Shown piece after piece: positions 21,169-32,686 of a DNA stretch of 64,000 nucleotides (within the stretch, counting starts at the first letter, position 1; each line of letters opens with the position of its first letter). The notes beneath the pieces are model-generated. The model was not told the DNA's origin. It saw nothing but the letters and a program-made list of their open reading frames with translations, and did no database searches. Location of the stretch: contig FN648462.1 in assembly GCA_000310025.1 (NCBI GenBank), forward strand, positions 99,563 to 163,562, in the 5' to 3' direction. The translations under genes and the position numbers were made by a program. The stretch comes from Ectocarpus siliculosus (Eukaryota > Sar > Phaeophyceae > Ectocarpales > Ectocarpaceae).

Positions 21169-24100
21169 ATGTCTGACTGGAAGAAATGTGAGTTGTCTAT
21201 GCCCATAGTCTATGTGTACATGGTAGGTGTGTTGACGAGGCCGCAGCACGTACTGCAGCGAGCGGCCCGATCCGTTTGCTCCCCGGCCTTCTTGTACATA
21301 CGCAAAGTATTACTTCGCAACAAAGTTCTGTATGTAGCCCTGGAACGTGTACCACGTGCCCACGGTTGTTATGCACCAGAGGGTGGTTCCGTACGAAGCG
21401 ATGTAGATTGCCGGGAGAGGGACAACGCATTCCTTGAGGCTGGGAATCATGTTTTGGATTCTCGCCTCACCAACAACCAACACAGGGCGGAAGAACGTAA
21501 TCTCCTGCTGCAACCGCTGTAGTCTAGACTACACAGGTTTAGCACCGCAGCAGTGGTTGGCTGCAATCGTTGAGTGGGATCAATCGCTACGAAGACCCTC
21601 TTAGGAATGTATACGGGTAACTAGAATTTTGCTACTATGCTTTATGTAGCAGGTTCCAAGTTGTAGGTGCCACTGCTGCTTTATGTGCAGCAGTAGGTCC
21701 CATATTGTAGGTGCCACTGCTGATAGACTATTATTGTACATCAGTAGTGGTCCCGGTATAACACCGGTCGAATAATGCGTTTCCCCGTATGATGCCGGTG
21801 AATCGTCTGGCGCAGATGGGATGTTCGAGTTGTTTCATACTCTAAATAATGTCGGCCGCTCGCAAAATGCCGGTGCGATCATTCCGATTTCACCGGCATT
21901 ACACCGGGACCACTGCTGTACGTGAATGTTGCACCCAGTGGTGTACCTATCGATTTACCGGTCGTGGTGACATATGCCTCGAATCCCCTCGAACAAACGT
22001 TGTTTGGCATGCGGCGATACAGCAATACCTCCCGAACGGCTTTTCCCTGCCGTCTTGAGGAAGTGCTCCAAACTGACAGAATCCTCCATACCTCCTGTCT
22101 CCAGCACTACTGTAGCAGCATGGTAGCAGCAAATAAGTAGTAACGGTGCCAATCGGTTGCCTCCCTCTACAGAGCGGACCATCTTGGAATATCCTGGTAG
22201 ATCTTCGAACGGCAAATATATCCCCCCAACTCGATTATTGGCGTACTTTCTCGGTGCCCAACGGGCAACGAAGAGAAAGAAACCCAGCGGTACGACAGGA
22301 AGAACATTCGTTTCACGTGATCGTGCCCTCCATCCTCGCCCAATCGACCGTGAGCTCACCCGCCCATCCACCCCCTGCCCACGCGCTCACCAACGACTAC
22401 GACTCCACGCGCAGACGACAGCTATGACGTGCCCATCGACCCCAAGCAGCAGGACAAGGCCACCATGTTCAAGCTCTACAGCTTCCGGCGCCCCCACATG
22501 CGAGCCTTCCATTTCGCGTGGTTCGGTTTCTTCATGGCCTTCGTCTCCTGGTTCGCCTTCGCCCCGCTCATGAAGGAGATCAAGGCCGACCTCGGCATGA
22601 CCAAGCTCGAGGTGTACAACGCCAACATCTCGTCCGTGTCTTCCACCGTGCTCTCGCGTTTCATCGTGGGCCCCCTCTGTGACACGTTCGGCGCGCGAAT
22701 CATCTCCAGCACCCTGCTCATCATGGGGTGTATCCCGACCGCCTTCGCCGGCCTGGTGAACAGCGCCACCGACGTGGCCATCATCCGCTTCTTCATCGGC
22801 GTGATGGGCGCCACGTTCGTGTGCACGCAGTTCTGGTCCTCGCAGATCTTCGCGAAGGAGTTCGTCGGCACGGCTAACGCCACTACCGGAGGCTGGGGAA
22901 ACCTGGGCGGCGGTGTCACTCAGGTGCGTCGGAGCAAAGAGAGAGAGAGAGGTCAAGGGGGGAGAGAGACAGGCAGAGACAAGGGACAGGAACAGAACCA
23001 AGCACACACAAGAAGCAAGTACGATCAGATCATATCTCCAGCTTCTGGGATCCAATCCTGAACAACCAAGTATGACTCAAGACCGCGTTTGAGACTTCGC
23101 TTGACCCTGAATTCATCCCTTCCACCACACCTTCCCCGCCCGCCCATACCTCACAAGGCCCTGCTCAACGCAATATCGCGAAGTCTTGCCACCTTGCCTA
23201 CCCGAGGCCCGGTTGCCATCCTTCCCACTAATCATCCCTCCTTTCCCTTCCGTGATCTACGCACGCAGATCTTCATGGTGGCGATCTGGAACGCCTTCAA
23301 GACCAGCTACGACAGCGAGACGGCGTGGCGCCTCTCGTTCCTCGTGCCGGCGGCCATCGTGTTCTGCGTTGCCGTGGGCCAGCTGTTCCTCGCCGATGAC
23401 AGCCCGAAGGGTAACTACAAGGAGCTCGAGGCGCACGGCGCCATGACTCGCAAGTCCTCCGCCGTTTCCTTCAAGAAGGTGAATGAGGCGGTTTTGGTCC
23501 CGTGCCTATTCCAGAGTTCAGTGTAGTCGAGTTTAGCTGATACATGCTATAGTGTGCCCCGTCTTGGCGCGATTGATTTGGTGGTGCGGTGACTATTCAG
23601 CATCATGCGGAACGGTCTCTCTTCCATTCTTACCCGTTGCTGCTGCCATCTACCATCTCTCACGTTTGCCCGTTCGCTTGCCCCCTTGCCCCCCCATTCA
23701 ATCGCCTCCCCATTCGCTGAGCAGGGCTACATGAACGTGAACTCATGGCTCATGTTCCTCCAGTACGCCGCCTGCTTCGGCGTCGAGCTGACCGTCAACA
23801 ACGTGGCGGCCAACTACTTCTCGGACGAGTTCGACCTGTCTACCTCCAAGGCTGGTCTCGTGGCGTCGTTGTTCGGACTCATGAACCTCTTCGCCCGCTC
23901 TCTGGGTGGCATCTGGTCCGGTGAGTACGCACGACACGCGACTGTATTGGCTGGTGCTGCTACGGTATTGGAGATGGTTGACCGCGCACCGTCCGTGTAT
24001 TGTTCGGATGTATCGATCCCGTAGAGTGCGTTCCTGACCTGTCACATACGCGAAGCGTTGCAACGGCAAGGCACCACGTGCACGTCGCTTGGAACCTCTC

Positions 24101-24718
24101 TTTTTGTGTCGATACATGGTCGAAACAGGGTGAAGTGATGCATCTTCCCTCCACCAGACAAGTCGTGTCGACCTTGAGCACTCCCTCTCACCCTCCCCCC
24201 CACGCCCTGTGCCCGCCCTGCGTCTCCCCCGGACAAATTACCCATCCCCGTGCAAAACGCCTACAACAACGACGACAGACTTCCTGTTCGCCAAGTTCGG
24301 CGGCGGCGTTACCGGCATGCGCGGACGCTTCTTCGCCCAGTGGACTGCCCTCCTTTGGGAAGGCTGCTTCCTCTTCCTCTTCACCTTCATGAACCAACTT
24401 GGTGCGGCCATCCCCGTCCTCATCCTCTTCTCCGTGGGCGTGCAAATGGCGGAGGGCACCTCGTACGGCATCGTGCCGTACATCGTGCCGGACGCGACGG
24501 GCGCGGTGTCGGGCATCGTGGGCGCCGGCGGTAACTTCGGCGCGGTGATGTGGGGTCTGATCTTCCGGTTCGCGGGCAGGAGCGAGAGGGCGGTGTTCCG
24601 AATCATCGCGGCGTTCGTGGTGGGCCTATCATGCCTTACGCCTCTCCTCAAGATCCGCGGGTACGCCACGTGCTTCGCCGCCCCCCAGGGAGAGCCGGAC
24701 TCCATCGCGGACATCTAA
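21169..24718 (+). CDS. NRT2: NRT2-type nitrate transporter, copy A, 5 exons
   Basis: A membrane carrier of the nitrate/nitrite porter branch of the major facilitator superfamily, expected to import nitrate at the plasma membrane. Exons: 21169-21187 (19 bases), 22415-22923, 23269-23478, 23725-23920 and 24279-24718, giving 457 residues. Exon 1 codes MSDWKK and the first base of Tyr7. About 12 hydrophobic helices are expected. The TM2 Arg is R88 (VLSRF), followed by GPLCDTFGAR (92-101). The first nitrate signature is GGWGNLGGG (165-173). The TM8 Arg is R304 (NLFARS). The second signature is AGGNFGA (394-400). The central loop and C-terminus are short, unlike plant NRT2. Donors are GTGAGT, GTGCGT, GTGAAT and GTGAGT. 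The block 22204-24718 is nearly identical to copy B, introns included. Transport substrate is family inference. Confidence 0.95.
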
Positions 24719-27700
24719 GTTTCGCTCTTCTTGCTTGATGGCCGCATGCACACTAGCACAAGCCCATAGCACTTGTGCAACTCATAGACCAACCATCTTG
24801 GGCCGCGTTTCGGACCAACGACAAGACTCTTCGGGGTCGGGCATGCCAGGGTGGGGCGTAGGGGTCGGAGGCACATGATTGTCGTCGTGTCTGATCGTTG
24901 ATCGCGTGTTGCCCGCGATTGTCCCGCAGCTCAGATTGCTTGTGTGTCCCATTTTTTGGCTTCTTGCCGGGCGGGTTTAGGCCTGGATGTGCGTTCTTGT
25001 TGCAAAGCGCCCTAGCAAATAATGCGCATGCTTGGGTGGTACAACTGCCTTGTTTGAGTTCTCAACGGCGGTGTGTACTACTCTCGCGCTTTAATTAGGG
25101 CGCGGTATTGTTCAGAACAGGCTGCGGAGAACACCAAACACCTCTCTAATGTCGTGCTGTGAATCTTGCCGGCGTTTCGTCAATTGTTGGTTTATTACGA
25201 GGGTACATTGTGGCACGCTGCCAGCCCCTCTCGTCGCCTTGTTAGGATACCCTACCACGCGTTGTTGGCGGGATGGGCTGGGTCCCTGACTAATTAGAGT
25301 TGCAGCAAGAAGCGTGCGCGCCGCGTGCATGTTCTGCGGTTCCATCAAGCACATGTACATATTTTTATGCAGCAGATTGTACTCAAGATGGTAGGTTTGC
25401 GAGCCTCGGTGTAGGGCGCAAGGTCAATTTAGCTGTGTTGCTTCCTTGTCAGTTTGACGGAGGGCGTCAGCAAGAACATGTATCAACTTGCTGATGTCCG
25501 GTCCCTTATTGCCAAAATCAGCAGGTGTCTGAGACGGGGTGGTACATGGTACACAAGAAGGAGAACCTGTAAGACACATTGCTTTTTTTCGTCGGGACGT
25601 GGGGCGAGGTTTTCCCAACATCATAGTCAGAGATGCAACAGCACTCGGACTTTTTTATGTACTATTAACGTTAGCACCGCGCTGAGCGAGGGGTTGAGCA
25701 CTTGGATATAATCATACCCAGTCCTCCCTACACTTGTGATTCTCGGATCTTTGTTTGTTCTTGTCGAACGCTGTCAGTCATGTCGTTCTTCATGGTCGTG
25801 GATTTGTAGGAAGCTCTTTTCAAAGGTTGCGCGGAATGTTCGGTCTTGCGGCTTTTTGGCGCAACGTGGGAATGTTCTCCTGTCCTCTTGCAAGGTTCGG
25901 GAATAAAGGTCTCTTCTTCTTAGGATGGAAGATGATGGGATAGGGGATAGGGAAGTCATTCCATGTACCACACATACGTATTACGTCTTGTTTTTGTTCG
26001 CGTCAGTCTGCGTGCATGTAGCATCGATGGATCTCGCCGATTGAACCGTTCCTTGCGGATTGCCACGTAGAACTGAACGCGAAATATATTCAAGTTTTGT
26101 CCACTCGCGGTGATCATTTCCCTTGGTTCGGAGGTAGGTGCCAACACCCCAGGGTCTGGGGGCTTTGGGAAATAGGTGGTTTCTCCAGGGGGTGCAGGAG
26201 GGCAGAGGAAACGATGCAGGATGCAATCCTCACCCCGTTTTCCCCGGGCAGAAGAAGGGGAATATTCCACTGACCGTACACTGCAAAAACGGAAACAAAC
26301 CAATCAATGTGATTAAACTGTTGTTGAGAAATCCTGCGCTCGCAACGAGGCTTGGATTTTTCGCCACCGGCTGAGCCCCGAACCTCGTCGTCGAATTGTG
26401 GTCCAGATTTTTTTTGTCACACATAACAAACACGGTGTTTGTCACGGGCCACAAAATATGGGTTTTCTCCCGAGATGGTTCCATTTGAAACCGAGAACAC
26501 CGTTCGTTGAGTTGAAACCAAAAATACCATCGAGAAACCCGATCGTCTCCCGGCAAGTTTTGCCCTGGAGAGAGAGGTAAAATTTATTTTGGGAGTATGT
26601 GGAGACACACACCCGTTCGGGTTCCGGTTATTACAAGCATTCTTCCCAAGCAACCAAGAACTTCAAGGGTTGTAATGAGATCCCTTCCTGAAGAGTTAAT
26701 CACCTTTCTGCTGTGTGGAATATTGTCCGACCACAGATAGATAGATGCAGGTTGTTGTTGATTTCCTTTGTTCTCTCTCTTGATTATTAATAATGCTGTG
26801 ACGTTCCAACGCAACCCAAGCCAACGCACACATATCTCTAGTACACACGATCAAAACAAACCCGATCGCACGTGTACACACACACGGAACCAGCACAGAA
26901 CAGAAGGGCACATACATACATAATACATGCCTCGGCAGAAAGCCCGAATCTTGCACAATTACGTCGCATCACAGCAGCATATGATAATAATGCCAAATAA
27001 CCATTCATTGTCAAGCACGATCGATCACATGCATGTAAGTACCTCCTAATAACACAACAGGCAGGGGGGATCCCCTTCAAAAGGGTGCAAACTTCCCAAC
27101 GTCTGTCGGGGCCGACTCCCTATTTTCACAAGTATTACAAAAATATCCGAAGAAAAAGGAACCTTCAAAGTCCAGCTCCGTCCGGAGAACATGAACATTT
27201 TGCACGTACATCTATTAGGTGTAGTTTTTCTTGTGGTACATAGTAGGTAGGGTAGGCAAGGGTATACGCCAAAATAAATATATTCCGGACCCCCCCTCCA
27301 ACCCCTCCCGGAGAGCAGTTCCGATTTCGGTTTAATAAAGGATTTAGTATAGGGGGCTTCGTTCACGAGAAGGTAAGTCATGACCCCCTCTACTGCGAGG
27401 GCTTTCTTTACACGGTGCCCCGCTCGCAATTATATAGAAATTAGAGTGTCCCTTTGCCCTCCCACCACCCCCCCCCTCCCCCCCCGCGCGCGGCCGGCCT
27501 CCGATTTCGAGGCAAAACCGCCACCACCGTCCTGCCCGTAAAAAAGTGTCCAGCTTTCCGTCCCCAAACCCTGGGATATAAAGGCGTGCATACGGCACTA
27601 CCTACCTTAGGAGAGGCTGCTTACAAAGTCGTTTTTTTTTTTTTCCTTTGCACGATGCCATATTAGCATATTAGTATCTTGCCTGGGGTGGTAATTACTG

Positions 27701-28319
27701 CATGCACGCGTTTAGATTGAAACAACACAGTACAGGTGGCCAGTGGGCACCGTTGTACGGGGGCGTTGAGTAACCTCCGGCCAACGAGTGGTTATTACAT
27801 GGGATAACGTAGGGGGCTTACAGGCCGAGCCGTCATAACGTGCCCGGGTTGTGAAGAAAGCGGTCATCATGCGAGGGTGGGTGTGAAGAGGGGGAGGGAG
27901 ATAAAAAAGGGTCGAGGAAAAAAAAAATGTGTGTGGGTTTTCACCTTCTTCCACCCTGCGGTCGCGGTGCGCGAGACTTCGCCCGTCCGTGTCTACTAGC
28001 GCGCAGAATCTTGTCAAGGAAGAAAACACGAGTACGGGGGGATTCGAACCGGCGTATTACTAATATCAGAGTGTACATTCTACCGCTACGCAACGTGTTG
28101 TGACATGGCGTGTGCGACATGCACGTAAACCTAATGAATTTATAGTGGGGGGCTGAAAAAATTGTGTGGCACAACACCGCCCACGACGCGGCCGATAAGC
28201 GCACACTTTGCCGTCCCCCCCACCCAAAAGCAGAAACTCCGAATATTGTCGTCTTCCACTGCCAATCGTTTAATGGGAAGTTTTTGGTCAGTTAAGTTTT
28301 ATGTTCCACAACAACAACA
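24719..28319. other. Intergenic DNA between NRT2-A and the TIR element, no gene seen
   Basis: Relatively AT-rich in its second half. Open frames are short and show no family motif. One decayed tRNA-like sequence is at 28033-28102 on the minus strand. I see no further structure I can name. Confidence 0.5.
28033..28102 (-). other. Decayed tRNA-like sequence
   Basis: On the minus strand it has a box A-like TAGCGGTAGAAT and a box B GGTTCGAATCC at tRNA-like spacing. The acceptor and T stems do not pair, so I treat it as a tRNA relic or SINE head and not a gene. Confidence 0.4.
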
Positions 28320-28950
28320 TACCGTAAACGTCGGAGTTTTCCCCCGGGGGAGAGGGGATCGTTTTTTTCTGAAACCAACCCCCCCGGGGGGAAATTGACG
28401 TACCGGGGGGGGTTAGTTTTTTTTGTTCCAACGCTACCCCGAACAGACCCCCCCCCTCGGGGAGTTGTGCAAAATAATGATGGTCTACACACCAAACACA
28501 CAGAGAGTGGCGAACTGAGATGGATAAGGTTTACGAGCAAGCGTTCAACAAACAGAGGGAGGAGGAACGTATGATGAGCAACGAAGGCGAAGAGAAAAAA
28601 TACTGCAAGGAGAACAGCAGCAGAGGGAGTTTGTCTCGTCCCGCGAGTAATTCCAAGAAAAGGAAGGGCCCACCTTCCAGTGACAAACGGTACACCTAAA
28701 TCTCGCTCGAAGCGCACATCTGCAACAATATTTTCCGTCCCATATCGTGCTTTTCGTGCTCCGCGATGCAACAAAATCGACTCAGAAAATTAGAGAAATA
28801 CATCGCCCCGGGGGGGGACCCGTGGGAAAACTGGTACCCCGGGGGGGAATTGAAATACCCGGGGGGATATTTTCTTTTTTGTTCGAAAACGATCTACCCC
28901 GGGGCCAAATCAAAGAAACCATGCTTCCAGGCCGAAAAGGTAGTGGGGGG

Positions 28951-29058
28951 GCGTCCTCTTATGTTTTGCATGCCTTAGCGGTTAGACCATTGACCACGCG
29001 TCCTCGAGAGGACGGAGCATAGTTCCCACGGGACCGATCACCGATGGCCAATCGTTCC
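28951..29058 (+). repeat. G-tract dispersed repeat, copy R6
   Basis: A G-run, then CTTATGTTTTGCATGCC, GCGGTTAGACCATTGACCAC, the hairpin GTCCTCGAGAGGAC and GGACCGATCACCGATGGCC. Same family as R4 and R8. It lies inside the 1.5 kb TIR element. Confidence 0.75.
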
Positions 29059-29560
29059 TTCCTACTTTGCCAAAGGTGGCTCAAAAATGTCTTCCCTAGT
29101 CTGCCTATCCTACCGATATCCCTTCCCGCCTTTTCAAACCACTTCCTACTCCCCAGTACAGCTACCGTCCTCTCCTCTCTATACCATGCCTCAAACATCT
29201 CCCCGTACGTCCCTTGTATTTTTCCCAGCTCAGTCATGTACACTTCCCTCTCCTCTTCGTACCACGAACATTCCGCGTCTACATGAACACGGTCTTCGCA
29301 TTCGAAGCCGCAATTACATTTGAACTTACTTGTCGTCTTCGTCGTCTACCGTCCTATGTCTTCGTCGACGTTCTCGAAGGCCTATGTCCCCGGTCCTGAA
29401 TTTGACCTTAAGCTTTGTCCCTGCATCCACTGGTCCATGTAGTAGGTAACCCTTGAACCCTATTACTTCTTTCAATATTCCGTACGCTTCTAGACCCTCC
29501 TTATCCTTGGTTTCTTTCCTTAGATTGTGTTCTTCTCTCTCGGCACAAGCAACAGATATC
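29040..29560 (-). pseudogene. Decayed non-LTR retrotransposon (LINE) ORF2 tail
   Basis: Minus-strand reading gives KLKVKFRTGDIGLRERRRR, a stop plus frame change near 29325, then CNCGFECEDRVHVDAEC and later VLGSRKW and LWQSRKERL. This order (RTG motif, Cx1CxnHxxxxC knuckle, VLG block, W-x-RK) is characteristic of the C-terminus of reverse-transcriptase proteins of non-LTR elements. The polymerase domain is absent and the frame is broken, so it cannot be active. A 53-base tandem duplication interrupts the upstream part. Confidence 0.7.
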
Positions 29561-29658
29561 TTCTCCTTGAACCCCTGTAGACCCTCCGTTTCCAGCGTTT
29601 CATCTCAGATATCTTCTCCTTGAACCCCTGTAGACCCTCCGTTTCCAGCGTTTCATCT
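29553..29658. repeat. 53-base perfect tandem duplication
   Basis: Two copies of a 53-base unit starting CAGATATCTTCTCCTTGAAC lie head to tail with no differences that I see, inside the LINE fragment region. Confidence 0.9.
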
Positions 29659-30023
29659 CCGTCGATGTCTAACCCCTTCCGTACGTCCTCTACAACCTTG
29701 ACCCATTCCGTGGGTTATCTACCCCTCTTTTTGTTTGTCCACTTCGCCTCCCATACTATTCTCGGCAACGTCTCCTCTCCTATAGTGGGGGGAGGGGAAA
29801 GCTCTACCAGGGGGGGAAACTCCGACGTTTACGGTATTATGCTAGGCGACAAATTCTTTTCAGATATATATATATTCGACCGCTACATGAAGTAATTTTT
29901 AAGGAGACAGACTTTCGTACGTGTCGTCGTATTGACTTTTACAGAGGCATCGTATATTATTATCATCGTCTCTCTCTTTTTCGCAGTCTTTTCTTTCTCC
30001 CCCGATCGTTGCCGTTCGTATTT

Positions 30024-30070
30024 CTAACCCTAGCCCCAGCCCTAACCCTAACCCTAACCCTAACCCTAAT
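30024..30070 (+). repeat. Interstitial telomere-like array (CCCTAA)n
   Basis: Five uninterrupted CCCTAA units, preceded by degenerate CTAACCCTAGCCCCAGC. This is the C-rich strand of a TTAGGG telomere motif. It is internal and in one orientation only. It lies between inverted NRT2 copies A and B. Confidence 0.9.
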
Positions 30071-32686
30071 AATCATATCAAATAGTAGGTCCATGTCTAT
30101 GTTGCTTCTGGTACTACATAATGATGAGAAAAGATACAGATTACACTCGCACTTATGTATTTAGTGGTCAAGAAATGAGGCCTCGAAAAAAATCAAAATC
30201 AAAGAAATTGGCCATAAGAACACGTGCTCAGTCCCGACGTGGTGTTAAGGACAAGAACCCGCCTTCGTGGTGTAGACTAACAATGAATCAATGTGCTTAC
30301 CGATAAGAACAGAGCCCCAAAACGCGGCAGCTGCAAGAAGATAAGAACTCACGAAGGGGTGAGGGGCTACTCGCGGGCTGACCGGTGGGCAGTTACAGAT
30401 CAGCGGCGAGGAGGGGGTTCCTTTGAAATAGTACTGGTGCGGAGGGGGGGGGGCGTACTCTTATGTTTGCACGGTGTAGTCAACTAAAATCGGCCTTACA
30501 ATGCCGGCACTTTTTTTGTAGCTGTTTAGGTATTTCTTTATTGCCGCGAATGAATGTCAAATATATTGGTGTGTGTACTCTGTGGACAACGGCGGGTAGT
30601 TTTCGCGACAAGGCATGGACATTCTTGGGCTTGGACAACCTCGCCTGTAACCTCGTACGGATACAGATGGGTTTAGGGCGGCGTTTCCGAACCTTGCCTG
30701 ACCTTGGACGGTTGAGAACGGTGTGCCCGAGGGAGTTACGCAGGTCGCACAACGCCTAGGGGTTACAGGTCGCTTTAACCCCCCCGTAACGGTGCCCACT
30801 GGCCACCTGTGAACCAGACAGACAGAGAAAAATCCCATTGATTGGGTGTCGTCGGTGGTATCAGCGGACAACATAACACTGACTACCGCTCACCATGTTC
30901 GGTTATTTAAAGCGGGGAATCAAGTATCCCGGCCATCCATGTCGGTCCGTTGGCAGTAAATGATGACGATACGTAACACCTACTACAGAACAGCCTTCCT
31001 TCCTTTTTTTTTTTTCTTACCATGACACAACAATAAATCCATCTCTATCTACAGAAAAAAGTCTAAGATAGATCAGCAATGAATCCATAGCGTCAGCGAA
31101 GGGCTATTCTTTTCTCGGTGAGACAACACAACCAACAGTCAAGTCAGCCATACGTACGTTTGTTTGTGGAACATCGAAGCGGGCTGAACCATTTTTAGGG
31201 TGACGGGGTGTCCTCCAGCCGTTCGTTCGGTGTTCGGCCTCCTCTCTCTCCTCAAGAAGACAGAGCGGGTGTTGCATGCAGCGACCGGCGGAATAGTTGG
31301 GCCACCACCGCCGTGTGAATGTTTCTGAAGAGCAGCAGCCCGTTATTTTAGGCGGTGGTTTTACCGGTCATATGCTACCGACGGAACACAGGGGTGGGGT
31401 GGCGCCAATATATACACTAGAGAGTATGTCACAGCAGCGGCCGTGGCGAGGGCCCTGTTTCTACGATATTTCTCTCCTGAGAGTCCCCACCGAAAAGGGC
31501 TCTTCTTCTACTAGGTCGAAGTACAAGATACATACTATACTCCCAAGGAGACTATGTAGAATATCAACCTTCCCGCCAAGCCGCGGGAAGGCTTACTTTT
31601 GAGGCTGCCAACTAAATCATCACCGGGGCGACCAGCATTATTGTTGTGGTGCCAGTACAAGCTAAACCCGTGTCTCACGTGTTTTTGTTAGCGTCGTTGT
31701 TCTTACGACAACCTACCAGAGGAAAGGACAGCAGTTGCATGTGATGTATGCGTCCGGCATCCATCGTTAATCAGCAGCAACAGTTTTTACACGGATATGT
31801 ATCCTGCAAGAGAGGCAAAGGCGTAGTAAAACCCTTTTCCAACTCAGCCAAGGACACCTGGTTTCAAGTGGCGGAAGCCCTGTCGGGTTTTTAATATTGT
31901 CTCCACCCACAAATTCTTCTGGACTCTCCCACAAAATCAATACCAGTGCGAATGTGTGCCCATGGTCACAGCATGACCCAAAAGACAGATAGATGTGATG
32001 CTGAACCAAGAATACTTACCCAAGAATAGACCATCCAGAAGAGTGGTCTTTCCTCTTCCTACACGTACAGAACATGGACAATCTCATACAATGCAACAGG
32101 GTGCGATCTGACGTTTCCACATCAAATCGTTCCGAAACTACGCCTACATTATTTCCTCCATTGATGACATACAAGAAGACAAGATTCCGACCCTAATCGG
32201 CCCATCCCTCCCTCCAACACACACCCAGTGGGAGGAAAAATATGGACCTGGACTCCCACAGTTTACACACGCAGGTATATATCGGCTGTATACTCAAAAA
32301 CAATCGCGAACGTGGTACGCTTACGGGGGCTATAGGCACAAACGCGTGATTTTTTCAAGCCGACATCAATATACGAACTATTTGATCTCCTCCGTCTCTC
32401 TTATGTCTCTCTCCTATTCTCTGTGTCTGTCTGTCTGTCTGTCTGGCTCTCTCTCCATCAGTCTCTCTCTTATCGATACCGGATAACAGCGACCAAAACG
32501 TATCATGCCCCAAAGCACAACCGCGAAGATTACCACCAGCCCCGACAGAGGCCACCAGACGATTTTTGATAGCACCCGGACATCCCAAGCTCTTGCGAAC
32601 GAGCTAGATGACGATACAATTTTTTCAGGCGGGAAATATGTGTAGTACGGTGCCGATAGGCGAAGTAAAGCACGCAATAAAAACAT
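30071..32686. other. Intergenic DNA upstream of the NRT2-B 3' end, no gene seen
   Basis: A fragment of the G-tract repeat is at about 30447-30485 (G-run, then GTACTCTTATGTTTGCA). A CTGT-rich tract is at 32420-32445. No exon chain recognised. Confidence 0.5.

Larger units (their letters stand above)
28322..29834. mobile_element. TIR transposon, 1.5 kb, TA target site, non-autonomous
   Basis: The termini are perfect inverted repeats, CCGTAAACGTCGGAGTTT on the left and its complement on the right, followed by C- or G-runs. TA flanks both sides (28320-28321 and 29835-29836). Clusters of CCCCGGGG-type motifs lie at about 28340-28460 and 28803-28910, roughly inverted relative to each other, like subterminal repeats. 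No transposase was seen. It carries a G-tract repeat (28951) and a LINE fragment, so it has collected nested insertions. The CCGTA ends and TA site resemble the small MITEs at 39261 and 43025, although the internal sequence differs. Tc1/mariner-type mobilisation is inference. Confidence 0.78.

Noticed and set aside
22387-23055. Long antisense open frames over NRT2 exon 2 (also at 34350, 43180, 47202, 54261)
   Set aside because: They mirror GC-rich coding exons; the sense strand carries clear transporter motifs and splice sites.
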